Notes: a model not told the origin generated them from the sequence alone. 64,000 nt of DNA from Phallus indusiatus (GCA_027605045.1 JAQFWX010000045.1:1-64000), one strand, 5' to 3'; shown: positions 50,634-63,522, counted from the first letter of the stretch. Numbers and translations: made by a program.

Positions 50634-52550
50634 CTACGGCAGACCCTCTCGTTTACGTATTACATCCGATAGCAGTGCCTTGAGTTTCTCGTGAGTCATA
50701 ACCCCTGAAATACTTTCAAGAGCCCAGTCTGGTTTCCAGCCTCCAAGTTTGAGATTAACAGCATTGTTCACTTCATTTGTTTTGGGCGTCTGCTTCCAAC
50801 CTGCCAACTTTTCAGGCCCGTCATTGTTGCGATCTGAAAAAGAAGTAGATTAAATGAATAAAAAAACGCGTTTTACGAGTCTAAAACGCACCTTGAGTAC
50901 CTATATCAACGTCCCGTTGAATGGGCGATGCCATGAAACTTGGTTTTTTCCAAATGGAAGGATCATGCAGAGGCTTCCTTGATTCCGCAGGTTGTTCTGA
51001 AAGTCAACCGGATCTTGGCTGCTCTGTTCCGATTCAATTGCAGCATACTTCCGCTTCCTTCGACCTGGTGGTTCAGAAGGAGAACCATGGTCAGAGATCG
51101 GGTCAGGAGACGACGTCTTCCCAGCAGCAGCACCTGGCGAAGCTGTAACACGATCCTCGTCATTTAACTGAGAAAATTTCTGGTGATAATCGTAATTTGT
51201 TTCTGGCACAGAAAACATTGTCAGGGAGTAAGGTTCATCTGGCTTTTGAACCGGCAGTGATTGCGGTTGAGAATGAGATATATCAGAATCCGGAACTAGG
51301 ATTGTAGCTCCGTGAGTCGCATGTCGATTTAACTGTGGGGATTCATCCACGATTACCGGATGACTTTCATCTTCCGAGCCGTTTTGGTAGTCAGAAGCGG
51401 GCCTACTCGAAGATGGAGATGATGCACTCGATAAGATCCTTTCGTTATCCGTGAGGTTAGGTGGACTAGAACAAGCAGCGGCGGATGGAGACCATTGACT
51501 CGGTGTCGTATGGCGATTTATAGGGGTAAAGGTTCGAGCGGGAGTTCTGGGTACTGATTCTGGTTCTAGAAGTGGCGGGTGGGGAGGGTGAGGTTCATCG
51601 AGAGTATCATTCTTGAACTCAAGCTTCTCAGAATCCACTTCTGGGTGTTCATAACAATGTATCAAGCCCTACAAAACCAATGAACAATGTGTTTAATAGA
51701 CCCAGCCTGAAAATTTACCAGTGATTCCATTTCATGCTGCCATTTCTTGTAACGGATCTCAAAACCTGGGTCAGTCTGGATAGAAGAACCTCGGGAACGT
51801 CCTGAATCATTTGAAAGAGCTGATCCATTTCGTCGTAAAATCATTGCATTATCTAGTCCTTTACTAGGCCCTTTGTCTGAGAGTTTCCTTAGAACATTGC
51901 TACGCAATTTTGAGAAAAAAAAAGCTAATAACGTGACAAGCAAAACGCTCACCCCCGACCCTCAGCCAAGCCTCGCAAAAATATTTGAACGCGAGATTCC
52001 TCATTGAACTCTCGAGGTGTACCAAATTGGGGCTCCCCTTCACATCCAATCACCTCTACCTCGTCAATCTCGAACGCTAATTGCCACGAGGGGTTCAAAC
52101 CCTTTTGAGCACCCAACGGCGGTTTACAACGTAAGATCTGTTTGCAATTTATTCTCGAAACAGCAGAACGCCTGCTTGTTAATGGACGACTTTCGTTCTC
52201 TCTATAAAGCAACGAGTTGTGAGCGGTGAGCGGGACGTAGGGCCACCACCAACATAAAACAGCGAGAACGTACGGGTTATCATTATACGTTTTCATAGCA
52301 TGTAGGGTGAAGCGAGCAGGAATTATGTATTCTTTATCAGATACGGATGCCCATAGAAATTCCTCATCGGTCTTGGGAAAGCTGAGGAACTAATTTTGAT
52401 GTTATGATTGCCAGCACGACTTGTACGCGTGCAACTTACGCTGAGAATTTGAACTTTCCCTCTTTTCATGTGAATCTTTCCCAAGTCGTCATATCTTGAA
52501 ACGTAGCTTTCAAAATATTCACGAATCCAAGGTCTAAGTGCCTCAGACAT
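50634..52550 (-). CDS. TPP1/Tpz1/Est3-like telomere protein with N-terminal OB fold
   Basis: The N-terminus MSEALRPWIREYFESYV with EEFLWASVSDKEYIIPARFT, HAMKTYNDN and INCKQILRCKPPLG resembles the OB fold of TPP1/Tpz1 shelterin subunits, which link telomere proteins and recruit telomerase. Then come SWQLAFEIDEVEVIG and QIFLRGLAEGR. The rest is long and disordered (Ser/Pro-rich, with RKRKYAAIESEQ as a possible nuclear signal). The end is a short conserved-looking domain (VNLKLGGWKPDWALESISG, HEKLKALLSDVIRKREGLP), perhaps a partner-binding segment. At least six exons. The OB-fold match is by eye, so confidence is moderate. Confidence 0.6.
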
Positions 52551-52825
52551 AATATGAAACGCGAGGACATGAACGACTGTCGTTGAACTTGATTGAGGTC
52601 CAACACGACAACGCGTTACCTCGTCACAGTCACACGGTCAGGACTAAAGAGGTATTGTATTAGGGAGCTTGGGATATAAACATAATAGGAAGATTGAGAG
52701 TGAGGAGAAAAAAGATCAAAACCCAGTCTGATACAATTAACTAAGAATCATGCATGAGGCAAGCAGGGTCGTAAAGAGTCGTAGACTCGAGGTATCACAA
52801 GTCCGCTAGGGGAATTGAAACGACA

Positions 52826-53645
<820 letters not shown>

Positions 53646-53782
53646 TTTTTAAGTGTAGTACGTGATGTATAAGGAGCGAAGGATGGTCAGGCAGAGAAAG
53701 AGAAAGACACGAGACAGGTTACTGGATGAAATACCTCCGAACCAAAAGAATGTCGGAGTCTCAACTGAGTTTTTGATCGAAG

Positions 53783-55154
53783 ATGTTCAAATGGCTTGCA
53801 CACAGCTCCTTGCGGTCCTCAACGCAGCCGCGGCAATTCACAAGGGGAATGTTAACGCAAGGCTTTATAGGTGCAGTAGGGAAGACACCATTGGTTCGTG
53901 AAGAACAGCCTCAATTTCCAGAAAGTCACGAATCTCATCGGTACAGATACGCCTGAAAACACTCTCTGAGCGCACTGGATGCACTATTTTAGGCAAATCC
54001 GAATTCCAGAATCCAGGAGGCAGTGTTAAAGACCGTGCAGCCCTTGGCATCGTGCGAGATGCTGAGGAGAAAGGCTGGTGAGTAGCCGACGTGATTGTTC
54101 TCAGTGAAACATGTGTTGTTAATCTTACGATAGGTTGAAGCCTGGCGGGACTGTCATAGAGGGGACAGCAGGTAACACTGGTATTGGTCTCGCCCACGTA
54201 TGTAGAGCGAAAGGATATAAATGTGTCATTTATATGCCTGATAGCCAAGTATGTCACTCGTTCATGTTCGATCGTCTGGCACCTTCTCTTTTTCTTACGT
54301 TATAAGTAGAGTCAAGAGAAGATAGACCTGCTCAGAATGCTTGGCGCAGATGTTCGACCCGTTCCTGCCGTTGCTTATGAGAACCCTTTAAACTACAATC
54401 ATCAAGCCCGAGACTATGCTGCGAGTCTCCCGAACAGCGTTTGGACAAACCAATTTGATAACACAGCAAATGCCTATGCTCACTACCTCACAACTGGTCC
54501 TGAAATATGGGAGCAAACCGATGGGAAAATTGACGGATTTATTTGCTCTACTGGCACAGGTGGTACATTAGCGGGTGTGGGAAGGTATCTCCGCGAGAAG
54601 AGCAATGGCAAGACACAGGTCTGGCTAGCAGATCCACCCGGTAGTGTTTTGTATAGCTACATCTCGTCAGGAGGAAAGCTATCCGAACGTACAGGAAGTT
54701 CAATCACTGAAGGTATTCGTGCTATATATTTTTATATTGTCATTGCGCTGTTAATCCTATCGTGAACCAAAGGGATTGGACAAGGTAGAATAACAGATAA
54801 TCTGGCTACAGAAGTCAAGAATTTATCAGGGGCGCTGCATATATCAGACGAAAAGACTATTGCGATGCTCTATGAGCTATTAGACACGGAGGGTTTATAT
54901 CTCGGTGCAAGCACAGCCTTAAACGTCGTCGCAGCAGTTGAACTCGCCCAAAAGCTAGGCAAAGGTTCGTTTACACGGACATTTCAACATGTATTTGTGA
55001 AAGCTAACTTGCCACAGGATCAACTGTTGCAACTATCCTCTGCGACGGTGCATATAGGTATCAGAGCCGTCTGTTCTCGAAGAAATGGTTGGAATCCAAG
55101 GGTCTCTATACGGCTATACCCGATCACTTGAAGAAATATGCTGTTTTAGATTAG
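53783..55154 (+). CDS. Cysteine synthase (PLP), mitochondrial type
   Basis: Makes cysteine from O-acetylserine and sulfide. The chosen start gives [19 protein letters not shown], a good mitochondrial presequence, running directly into [20 protein letters not shown]. Motifs: the PLP lysine in [27 protein letters not shown] [22 protein letters not shown], the glycine-rich [42 protein letters not shown] and [18 protein letters not shown]. It ends [10 protein letters not shown]. The open frame that starts at 53665 in another phase is rejected. The layout resembles fungal cys-12-like proteins rather than the cytosolic enzyme. Confidence 0.9.
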
Positions 55155-55391
55155 GGATACACATTCTTGGAAATGGTTTAGGAATTGAATACGATTACTT
55201 CGCCGCGAGAGATGTAAAATCATGTAACGTAATGGATTATTGACCGAAGCAATTCAGCTGAACTACGAGAACTATCATAATGCAAGTGCAGTCCATAAAT
55301 GAAAACGTATATATACAAATGCTTATTTATAAGAAAAAGAACCAATGTAAACCATAAAGCGTAGATTCCGATCCGAAAGAAGTTGGCTAGG

Positions 55392-57380
55392 TTACGGTTT
55401 CGTATCTGAACCCGTATTGCTTAGCTGTGTCTGGCTCAAGACCTTCAGCCAACTATCACCAACGTCATTGCGAAGTTCTTCCATTCGTTTCCGTAGTTTC
55501 TCGCCATCTGGAATTCCCTCATACGTTGAAGCTGAATTTCGATTCCACCGTTTACCAGATGCTCTAGAAATCGTCGAGGCCAAGGCTGCTTGTCCTTGAA
55601 AGGCTTCAGAAGGAACCGATGTGGGATCCTCTGCACTGCTCTGAAGTTTACCGAAATCGTGACGACTGCTCTTCCCGACACTAGGTGACAATTCCGAGCT
55701 ATATCTCATATGCAACTTCATTCGCCTTGGGCTCGCAGGTGGTGCTTCTTCAGGTTTGTCTTGATCGCCCAAGTCGACAAACCGCCTTCGTCGACGCTTC
55801 CCTTGAGGGGATTCGGAAATCACCTCATTTATTGAAGGAATTGAAGTACCCGGTACGGGACCGGGACTCGGCTCGGAATCGGTGCTCTTCAGAACAACGG
55901 TTGAGGACGGCGTCTCCACAGGTTTAGCTCTCAGTGAATTGAACTGCGACGGGGGTCTATCATCTTGTCCACCACCCTGAGAGCTTTTAGAGACAGTGTA
56001 TGACATCTGGCTTTTTTCAAGTAGCCCTGGGAGATAGCCATCCAATAATATGTCCTTCTGCTCCTTGGCAAAAAGATCGAAACATCGCACACGCCAGTTA
56101 CTGACAGTCTTCGTGAATGGATTTCCTTCGACCCATACTTCCTTGATGACGGTTACTATGGCAAGTCGACCGACCTCGTCGGGATCTTGTACTTGGTTGT
56201 CGCGGAGGTCAATCCTAGATAAACGCTCTAAGCGTTCTAATCCACAGAGCGATTCAAGTCTGTTTGATGATATGTTTAATGATTCCACGGAAGGAATTTG
56301 TGAATAAACGCCGAGGACTGAATCAATCATATTGTTGGATATATTGAGTGACTTGAGACGCGGGAGGTTTGAGAGGCATGGCGGTACCGAAACCAAGAGA
56401 TTGTTAGATAAGTCTAGGGAAAGGAGGGAAGGTAAATGAAGAAAGGAAAGGATGAAGGTTAAGCTGTTGTCGGCTAGGCATAGATGGGTCAAAGATGACC
56501 AGGCATGCGGAGGTAAACTTTGTCCTAGTGGAACATTAGGATCGCCTTCTATTTGAACGGACTCCGATATTGAAGAAAGGGTTTTTAGACCTTCAATCGA
56601 CGAAGTATTTGAGTCGGGTTTGTGTATTAGCCTCGGGCGAATGACTCTAGTCCTTCCACCAGTTTCACGCCTTGTTTTATCCTCGATCACCAGGCTTACA
56701 AGCAGCTCCGGGATGTCCTCCACGCCACTCCGCTTAATGGTTAAACTTCGTAGACTTTGGGACAACAGATCCCATCCCACTAAGATCCTAGGATCAATGT
56801 CGTCACATTCCAATATTTGTAGGTTCTTGAAGGAATCCATGGGTATTGCACTGTCTGAAGGCGGGTCGTCTACCAATTCGGCAAGAGACTTTCCTGTCAG
56901 AGGTTGCAATCGGAGAGCTGGGAGTCTGGTGAATACACTGTAGAGGTACTTCAACTCTGAATCGACATTGAGTGATTCTCTCGACTGAAACCAGCCACCT
57001 CCTAACGAAAACATCGAAACGGACGACATCGCTGACCGGAGAGACGAAATAGACATGGTATCGGACATATCTTTCCTAATCATCCGCGGGGTATAAGGAT
57101 TGTTCATCGATTCAGAGAGATTCTCGATTCGAATGTCCAGGGAGCCTACGTTAATACCGAGGGCTTCTATCTTCATGAGGAGATAGAACAAATGATGTGG
57201 ATCATTTGTGAATATGACAGATGAAGCGGCCCTATTTCCAGTGGGAAGACTGAACCAATTCCAAAGAGAAGAAGGCTCATGAGGCCGCCGTGGCTTTACA
57301 ACATGTGAAATGTGGTGCTCGTGGTTCCGGATGAACGACGCAGTCTTTCTGATATAATCGTGTCCTTTCTCGGTTTCCAT
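55392..57380 (-). CDS. Leucine-rich repeat protein, 662 residues, single exon
   Basis: The N-terminus (METEKGHDYIRKTASFIRN) and FTNDPHHLFYLLMKIEALGI form a conserved-looking region before the repeats. Leucine-rich repeats in SDS22-like order follow from residue 290 to 420: LTHLCLADNSLTFIL, LLSLDLSNNLLVSVP, LKSLNISNNMIDSV, VESLNISSNRLESL, LSRIDLRDNQVQDP. A cap ends with VTVIKEVWVEGNPFTKTVSNW. The C-terminal third is disordered with a basic patch (GKRRRRRF). The layout recalls nischarin/STK11IP-type LRR proteins, but no enzyme domain is present. An unbroken 1,989-bp frame is unusual here, where neighbours have many introns. Confidence 0.85.
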   Translation of the reverse strand: METEKGHDYIRKTASFIRNHEHHISHVVKPRRPHEPSSLWNWFSLPTGNRAASSVIFTNDPHHLFYLLMKIEALGINVGSLDIRIENLSESMNNPYTPRMIRKDMSDTMSISSLRSAMSSVSMFSLGGGWFQSRESLNVDSELKYLYSVFTRLPALRLQPLTGKSLAELVDDPPSDSAIPMDSFKNLQILECDDIDPRILVGWDLLSQSLRSLTIKRSGVEDIPELLVSLVIEDKTRRETGGRTRVIRPRLIHKPDSNTSSIEGLKTLSSISESVQIEGDPNVPLGQSLPPHAWSSLTHLCLADNSLTFILSFLHLPSLLSLDLSNNLLVSVPPCLSNLPRLKSLNISNNMIDSVLGVYSQIPSVESLNISSNRLESLCGLERLERLSRIDLRDNQVQDPDEVGRLAIVTVIKEVWVEGNPFTKTVSNWRVRCFDLFAKEQKDILLDGYLPGLLEKSQMSYTVSKSSQGGGQDDRPPSQFNSLRAKPVETPSSTVVLKSTDSEPSPGPVPGTSIPSINEVISESPQGKRRRRRFVDLGDQDKPEEAPPASPRRMKLHMRYSSELSPSVGKSSRHDFGKLQSSAEDPTSVPSEAFQGQAALASTISRASGKRWNRNSASTYEGIPDGEKLRKRMEELRNDVGDSWLKVLSQTQLSNTGSDTKP

Positions 57381-57584
57381 GTTATCTCATTAACAACAGC
57401 CGTTGCTATAAGTTGATTCAAACCATAATCTTAATAGGAGTGTTGTCCACGTACATTCAGCGGTCCTAGTGTTATGTGGTGGTCGGAGTTCAACAAGCTC
57501 AATTCAAATCGTGGCCGAACGGGTCACGTCAGGTCAATGCGTCAATAAATTCAAATATGGATACTACTACGTATCAAACATTTT

Positions 57585-58535
57585 TAACACAGACAAGGGA
57601 GATGAAGTGTAATATAGTTTGTACAATCTGTAGAGGGCATATTGTTGGTCGTGGACAAGAAGAGATTAAAATTGGAAGATCCTGTAATTGGACAAACAAG
57701 GAAATTTTGGAGACTTCCGTAAATGATGGTATCGCCAGAAAGACCCCATGTCGTAGTTGTCGCAGTAGCATTAAATGAAACAGGTTTCCAATCAGTGGTA
57801 GCGCTATCATCAATGTTGAAGAAAAGTTGACTTCCGTCCGGGTTATTCAGAGTGATGGTGTCTCCGAGAGTAAAGTAACCACAAGAGGACTCGTTACCCA
57901 GTATGGGAACGCCGTCTAGTTTGCTTTAGAGAAGACAAGAAAGATGGTTTCTGTGCGGGTACTAACCTACGGATTGAAGGTACAGATGGTAAGCGGGATC
58001 CTGGTCGGAACGAATTTGAGAACCGGTGGGTGTCGGGGCAGTGCCAGTGCCACTAGGGGAGCTGGCGGTTGACGACGGCGTGGTGGGCGAGGAAACTGGA
58101 CTTGAAGCTACTGGAGGGGAGCTTGAAGATGCACTGGCGGTTCCAGGAATGCATTGCGAATAGTCTAGATTTCCATGGTAAGTCAGTGCAGGATTGAAAA
58201 TGTTTTGGAAATATATTTACAGGGATTGGATACAGTACAAACATATCCGCTAACGCAACTGTCATACAAAAACATCGGTGTCAAGTAACTATGTGGTATG
58301 AGATAGTTAAGACGTACGTGGTCGCTCCTGTCCTATTGAGCTCTTTAAGCAACACAATACAAGCCGGATCCGTTTGAAATTACTTACCAACCAATGCCAC
58401 CTAAATAAGGCTTTTTTAATATATTTTAACGCGTTCAGACAAAAAGAGAAATATACCGCATTGAGACCACGCAGCGCCTTGAGCGTTGACAACCGCGAAA
58501 AACAAACCGGTGAATGCGAGTACTTTGAAAAACAT
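57585..58535 (-). CDS. Secreted protein with N-terminal CBM1 and an unassigned C-terminal domain
   Basis: A signal peptide (MFFKVLAFTGLFFAVVNA) is followed by a family 1 carbohydrate-binding module spread over five short exons: WSQCGG, IGWTGATT, CVSGYVCTVSNPYYSQC. The three aromatic residues that contact cellulose (W, Y, Y) and the cysteines are present. A Ser/Pro/Thr linker (SSSSPPVASSPVSSP) leads to an about 110-residue domain with IRSDQDPAYHLYLQS and NESSCGYFTLGDTITL, then Thr/Asn-rich beta-like sequence ending YITLHLPCLC. No catalytic family is recognised there. It likely acts on plant or fungal cell-wall polymer outside the cell. Confidence 0.75.
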
Positions 58536-58927
58536 TATGTTTTCCTCGATATTTCCAGCATATTGGCTTTTAGGTGCTTAATATAAGGTCTGAATTTAGT
58601 CGGATTGACGTCGCATTATTGACGGCAGTACCACAGGGAGGTTTTTCGGGGATCGGAAGTGACGTGAAGCAACCAACGCGTCCGAAGCGATTCGCACTCT
58701 TCCGTCACGAAGTATAACGCGACGTACGGGGCAGCGCAAAGTAATTGAATCAGACAGAATAATAATTAGAAGCTTTCAAGAATAATTATATTCCAAGAGG
58801 CTGTTGGTAGTACGTCACATTATTGCACAGAAGTCTAAAGTAAGGAATACAGGATACGGAACAATACAAGTAAAAAAATCGGACCATTTCAAACACGTTA
58901 CAAGCGAATATTCAACAAGAGTACAAT
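58536..58927. promoter_or_regulatory. Promoter region of the CBM1 gene and RAD21 3' flank
   Basis: A 392-bp spacer upstream of the secreted CBM1 protein. It has a GC-rich, CG-containing patch at 58600-58735 and an AT-rich stretch beyond. No site could be named with confidence. Confidence 0.35.
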
Positions 58928-61343
58928 TTACAATCCGAAAGTCGATGCAAGAGATGGCGCCAATGAGGCTTGTCGGGTAGATCGGATGTTGTGTTCCCAT
59001 AATTTATCCTTCGCTCGGATTTCAATGTTCTCAAAAGGAGCAGCCTGTGACACTTTGATACAATCACGAGTGCTGAGCACCAATAATTCGAAGAAAAACG
59101 AAGAGGCAGCACGTCGAGTGGCCTAGGAGAAAGGGGTATCAGCAATGAATCTCGAGAAAGTAAGGAAAAATGCTACGATACCTTTTCAGACATTTGAGCA
59201 AAGCTCATGACTTTCTCTCCTCCTCAGGCTCTGTAGTAGGATTCAATTCTTTTTGAAGGATAGCTAAAGCTTGAATCGTGTTCTTGCTATAGCCTTTAGT
59301 TTTCTCCTGTCCGACTTCATCAGCTTCTTCCTGTGTTTGACCAGGCGCCACCTGACTCTGAGATGGAGCTGTATCAAACATCGCAATAGGACAATTCGCG
59401 TCAGTGTAAGTCTGTGTGTCTTCGGCAAAATCTGCAGCTGGAGTAGAGTGCCTCGTTTCATTGCCTACTTTGGAAGGAAGATCCAGATTAGTCGCTTCTC
59501 CAGAAATGTCAAGGGGAAATTCAACGTCCATCTGGAGATCGTCCATCCCCGGAGCGCCACCGAAATCAACCACACCAGCACCGGCGTCAGGAATAATATC
59601 GCTTCCAACACCAATACTTCGAGCAACACTAGCAGCGCGACGCGCCACTTCAATATCGCTGGCATCTCCATTAATATTCTCATCAGTTCGAGGTTTCTTC
59701 TTGGGTCTCTCTTGGAGATCTTCTCCACGACGTCGTGATGACAAAGATAAATTAGTTATTGGTCGCATAAACAATTCCGACAATTGGGGAGCTAGACCAG
59801 GAGGCCCGGCATTAAAAGAGACACTACCATCAGGGTTGGTCCTAGTGGGCATAAAGTACGAAACAGGGTCCGAGCGAATTTCCAGCAAGCGCATCATTGT
59901 TCGAGAAGCGGGTAAAAAGTGTTGCTGCGGAATTTAAACATACATATTAAAACCATTCTGCTGTGACGAGAGCATCAGTGATACATACTTTGGTAAGTAT
60001 TTCACTCAAGTCTTTTTGAGATTGACTTCCCAAATTATCTTCTCTGTTTTGTCCAAAACTATGACTTGTCGGAAGTTCAATAACTGAATCAAAAATCTGC
60101 TTTTTATCTTTCGGCTTTTTAATAATACGTTTGGGTGTCGTTTCTCCAGCAACCTCAACTGGGTTTTGAGCTGCGAGGTCAGGGGGAGGTGGTGTTGGTG
60201 GTAATTCGGTCAACGGTGAAGCTAAAATGAATGTTACGAATGGGTCTCGGATGTCGAAATAACGAAAAACATACACGCTCTGGAATCTTTTTCTTGTCCA
60301 AACGGTGGTGCAACATCAGGTGGGGAGGGCTGTTCTCCAAAATTGATACCAAGGTCCAAATCCATGCCCACGTCCAGATCTAAATCAAAAATGCCTCCCG
60401 CCATGGGTGCCTCAGACGGCTCTCGGCTATGGATACTATGTGCATCTTTATCAAGATCCCCATTTCCAAAAAGAGCTGAATCAAGAGAAAATCGGGGGTC
60501 GCGTAGAGTAATCGCGTCACGAGCAACTTCAACAGACATGCTATCATCCATATCACCACCACCACCACCTTCGTTGTCTTTGTTCTGTCCGTCTCCCCAG
60601 TCAAGTCCCAAATCTAATTCAAAATCTTGCGAGCCTATTCCATCGCCTGAACCAAGACCAAAATCGAATGCAAGATCTTCCAAGTCTCCTTGTAAATCTT
60701 CTGCGGTGGCAAGAGTTATGTCTGCTTGTCTAGCAATGTGCTGCCCTCCCGTTTGTGGTTCGAAATCAAGATCGCTAATAAGATAACGCGTATCAGTGAT
60801 ACTCATAACATGCAATCTCGAGAAACACTTACAGATTGAGGTCAGGGAACATTAAGTCAAGGTCTAAACCGTCCGGCTGAAGGGTAATAGCGTTTCGACT
60901 GACAGCCAATTGATCCTCTGTCATGTCAACAACTCCAGGTCGGAATGCCTTTATGAATATTGTTGTCGTAACACGCTCAACAGAATTATTATCTCGCAAA
61001 AGCTTGACGTACCATCTTAATCTTAAGCAGGGCCTCATTGCAATCGTCCAACAGGTATTTGGCTTTCCTACTGTATATACGAACAACACCCAAAAGTAGC
61101 TGCCCGCTCAGACGAGGTGCCATAACCTGAATGTCTTGTTCCATAATAGCATCGACGGATTCAGTAATGTCTGTTTGCAGCGTCTGCGTTTTCGATAACT
61201 TCCGTTCCCAGTGTGCGGCCAGCCACACTCGGGCCAATGGTCCGCGGCGAGATAGGATCGCTTCCGAGTAAAACTGTGATAGAGACGCGTTAAGAGACGC
61301 GTATAAATCTCCATAGAATATTGAGACTTACCATGTTCGCCAT
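58928..61343 (-). CDS. RAD21: Cohesin kleisin subunit Rad21/Scc1
   Basis: Closes the cohesin ring between Smc1 and Smc3 and is cut by separase. The first coding exon is 12 nt (MANM) and joins to FYSEAILSRRGPLARVWLAA, the conserved N-terminal kleisin domain; then QTDITESVDAIM and GVVRIYSRKAKYLLDDC. A long acidic middle with ITLRDPRFSLD follows. The C-terminal winged helix is ATRRAASSFFFELLVLSTRD followed by SQAAPFENIEIRAKDKLW. At 59211-59225 the frame ends early (ERKS stop); one more base in the A/G run restores KVMSFAQMSEK and leads into the C-terminal domain. The gene is divergent from the NOL8-like gene, 184 bp apart. Confidence 0.92.
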
Positions 61344-61527
61344 GATTTATTGGAGGAGAAACAGGTTATTGCGGGGGAAAAGGTCACAGTCACGCGGAGT
61401 TCAAATTTTTGTTGGCGTTCAGTGGGTGAGTGCAGTATTTCGGACAATGGTGCCAAGTTTTAGTCTGAATATATTTTTGTTCCACATTGTACAATAGCCG
61501 TGCGCGAGTAAAACTGCCAGTTCTGTC

Positions 61528-63433
61528 ATGGCTTCTGTTCAAAAACGATTACATATATCTGGTCTTACTCCCGCGATTACTGAAAATGACATCCGAACTC
61601 GTTTGGAGAGATTCACCGTTGACGTCAAAGCAATCGACGGTTTTGGTAAACTGAATGCCCTAGGTCTGTTTTATTTATGCGTCCTCGAATAAAACTGATG
61701 ATTATAGAACCATAGGAGAGCCACGGAAATTCGCATACGCGACTGTAGATGCTACAGAGCAAAACCTGGCACGCTGTTTGTCCATATCTTATCTGTGTCT
61801 CTGTCAGAAATTCCCAAAGTTTGTTCTCATCTCCAGGTGTTAATAATCTTAGCGGTACTGTGTGGAAAGGTACCAAATTACGGATTGGAGAAGCTAAACC
61901 TGACTATGCACAACGGTTCGTCTCGTCGTATTTATTGCTTCATTACACATTGAACTGGCATTCATAGGGTGAAGATTGAAAATGAACAACAAGAAACCGG
62001 AACTTCAAAAAAGCGACCAAGGCCACCGAGAGGCATTCAAGGCGTTCATGCTAAAGATATGTCTCCTGTGACAGTTGAAAATGCTGATTCTCGACCAGTA
62101 AAAATAAAGAATACTTTGGTTTGTGCATTGATTTTGATTATTCTTCTAGGGATGGCATAAAACAACTTTATCACATCTCATACGCCCCATGAAAATGCGT
62201 CCTTCCCGACCTCTCCCAACATTACCCTCTAAATCATCTTCAAACTCCAAATTAAAAGCTCGACGGACAAATTCACAGACACTTTCCAGAGCGAAAATAC
62301 AAAAAATTGATCCAAGATTATGGGATTCTGTTCATGTAACCGAGAAGATGCTTCAATCTATCATAATTGCGCCGTCTGTATCGAATATTCCTGCAGCGGC
62401 GCGATACCTACAACCACAACTAGAGATACTCCCACTCCTAGCGACGAAGCTTCAACAATATCTATAGATGAGCCGATCGCTCCGACACCAAAGGTGAAAG
62501 CTGCGAAACTTTCGAATACGCAGACTTCGCCTGGGCCCGCAACAGAGTCAGCCGTAGATTCAAACATACGACAGGAAAATTCTTTGCATCTCAAATTATT
62601 ATCCAATATGTTTGGCGAATCCGACGATTGGAATGGACGGGAAACAGTTCAGGATGATTCAAGTGAAGATGAGGAAATGGTCGGTGACAACAACGCAGGC
62701 AAATCTCGTCAAGAGATTTCGTTGGCTCGCGATGCTACAAACGCTGCGGAAGGAGAAACGGAATTTGGTTGAAGATGTTGTCATGAAAGATGTAGAAGAA
62801 CCTGAGTCTTCAAGAAGAACGGATGAGAACAGACCTTCTCCAGCACCAGATCATCCCACTACAACACAAAAATCGAAAGAGAAATCCCTGAAGGACCTCT
62901 TCAAACCCAGGAAGATAGTACGTCTGGTTTGCAATTCAGACTTTTCTTCTTTTCTCATTTCACTTCAAGCTCAATTTTCACTGATGGATGGACTCGACCT
63001 GGACTTGGATCTAGACTTTGAGCTCGATTTAGCGTTCAATCCCACAAAACCGACAACAGAACCACAAGCACATAACACGGCACAAACGGAACCAATCCTC
63101 CAACCGAGCACTTCAGTTCACCACTATGAAGGACTTACATTAGATCCCAGTCTTCCTCTTTTCTTTCCGCAGCCTGACAATCCTCGTAGCAGGGACATTG
63201 TCACTATTGCCAAAACTCAAGGATGGCAGTTTTATCGCACAGATGATTCGTACGTTCATACTTCTTATTTCAGCATATTTCCGATACTAGTTTCTATTCT
63301 ATCCAGGGAAACGATTCAAAAGCGGTGGGACGAAGTAAAAGGAGGTCTAACGCATGAATGGAAAAAGCGTTCGAGGGAAGCTGTTAAAGCTAGGAAAAGA
63401 CGATTCGGAGCGGACGCTATTGAGGAATTGTAG
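61528..63433 (+). CDS. NOL8-like nucleolar RRM protein
   Basis: The N-terminal RRM is MASVQKRLHISGLTPAITEN, then GFGKLNALGEPRKFAYATVD and NNLSGTVWKGTKLRIGEAKP. A basic region has HLIRPMKMRPSRPLPTLPSK and LWDSVHVTEKML. The acidic middle with LLSNMFGESDDWNGRE and KSLKDLFKPRK, and the end FYRTDDS/ETIQKRWDEVKG with EWKKRSREAVKARKRRFG, follow the layout of fungal NOL8-type ribosome-biogenesis proteins. Frame changes at about 62400 and 62750 are needed to follow the protein, and the intron near 62920 is uncertain. Role in pre-rRNA processing is inferred from the family. Confidence 0.65.
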
Positions 63434-63522
63434 TGACGCATTTCTATTCGTGGTAGAGAGATTAATTTAGTATAATAGCGATTATAACAAGAAAAACATA
63501 ATGTGGTAAATCAATGATCTTT

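Noticed and set aside
53662..53901. 79-residue plus-strand open frame upstream of cysteine synthase
   Set aside because: It is in a different phase from the enzyme and ends inside its first exon; the 53783 start explains the region better.
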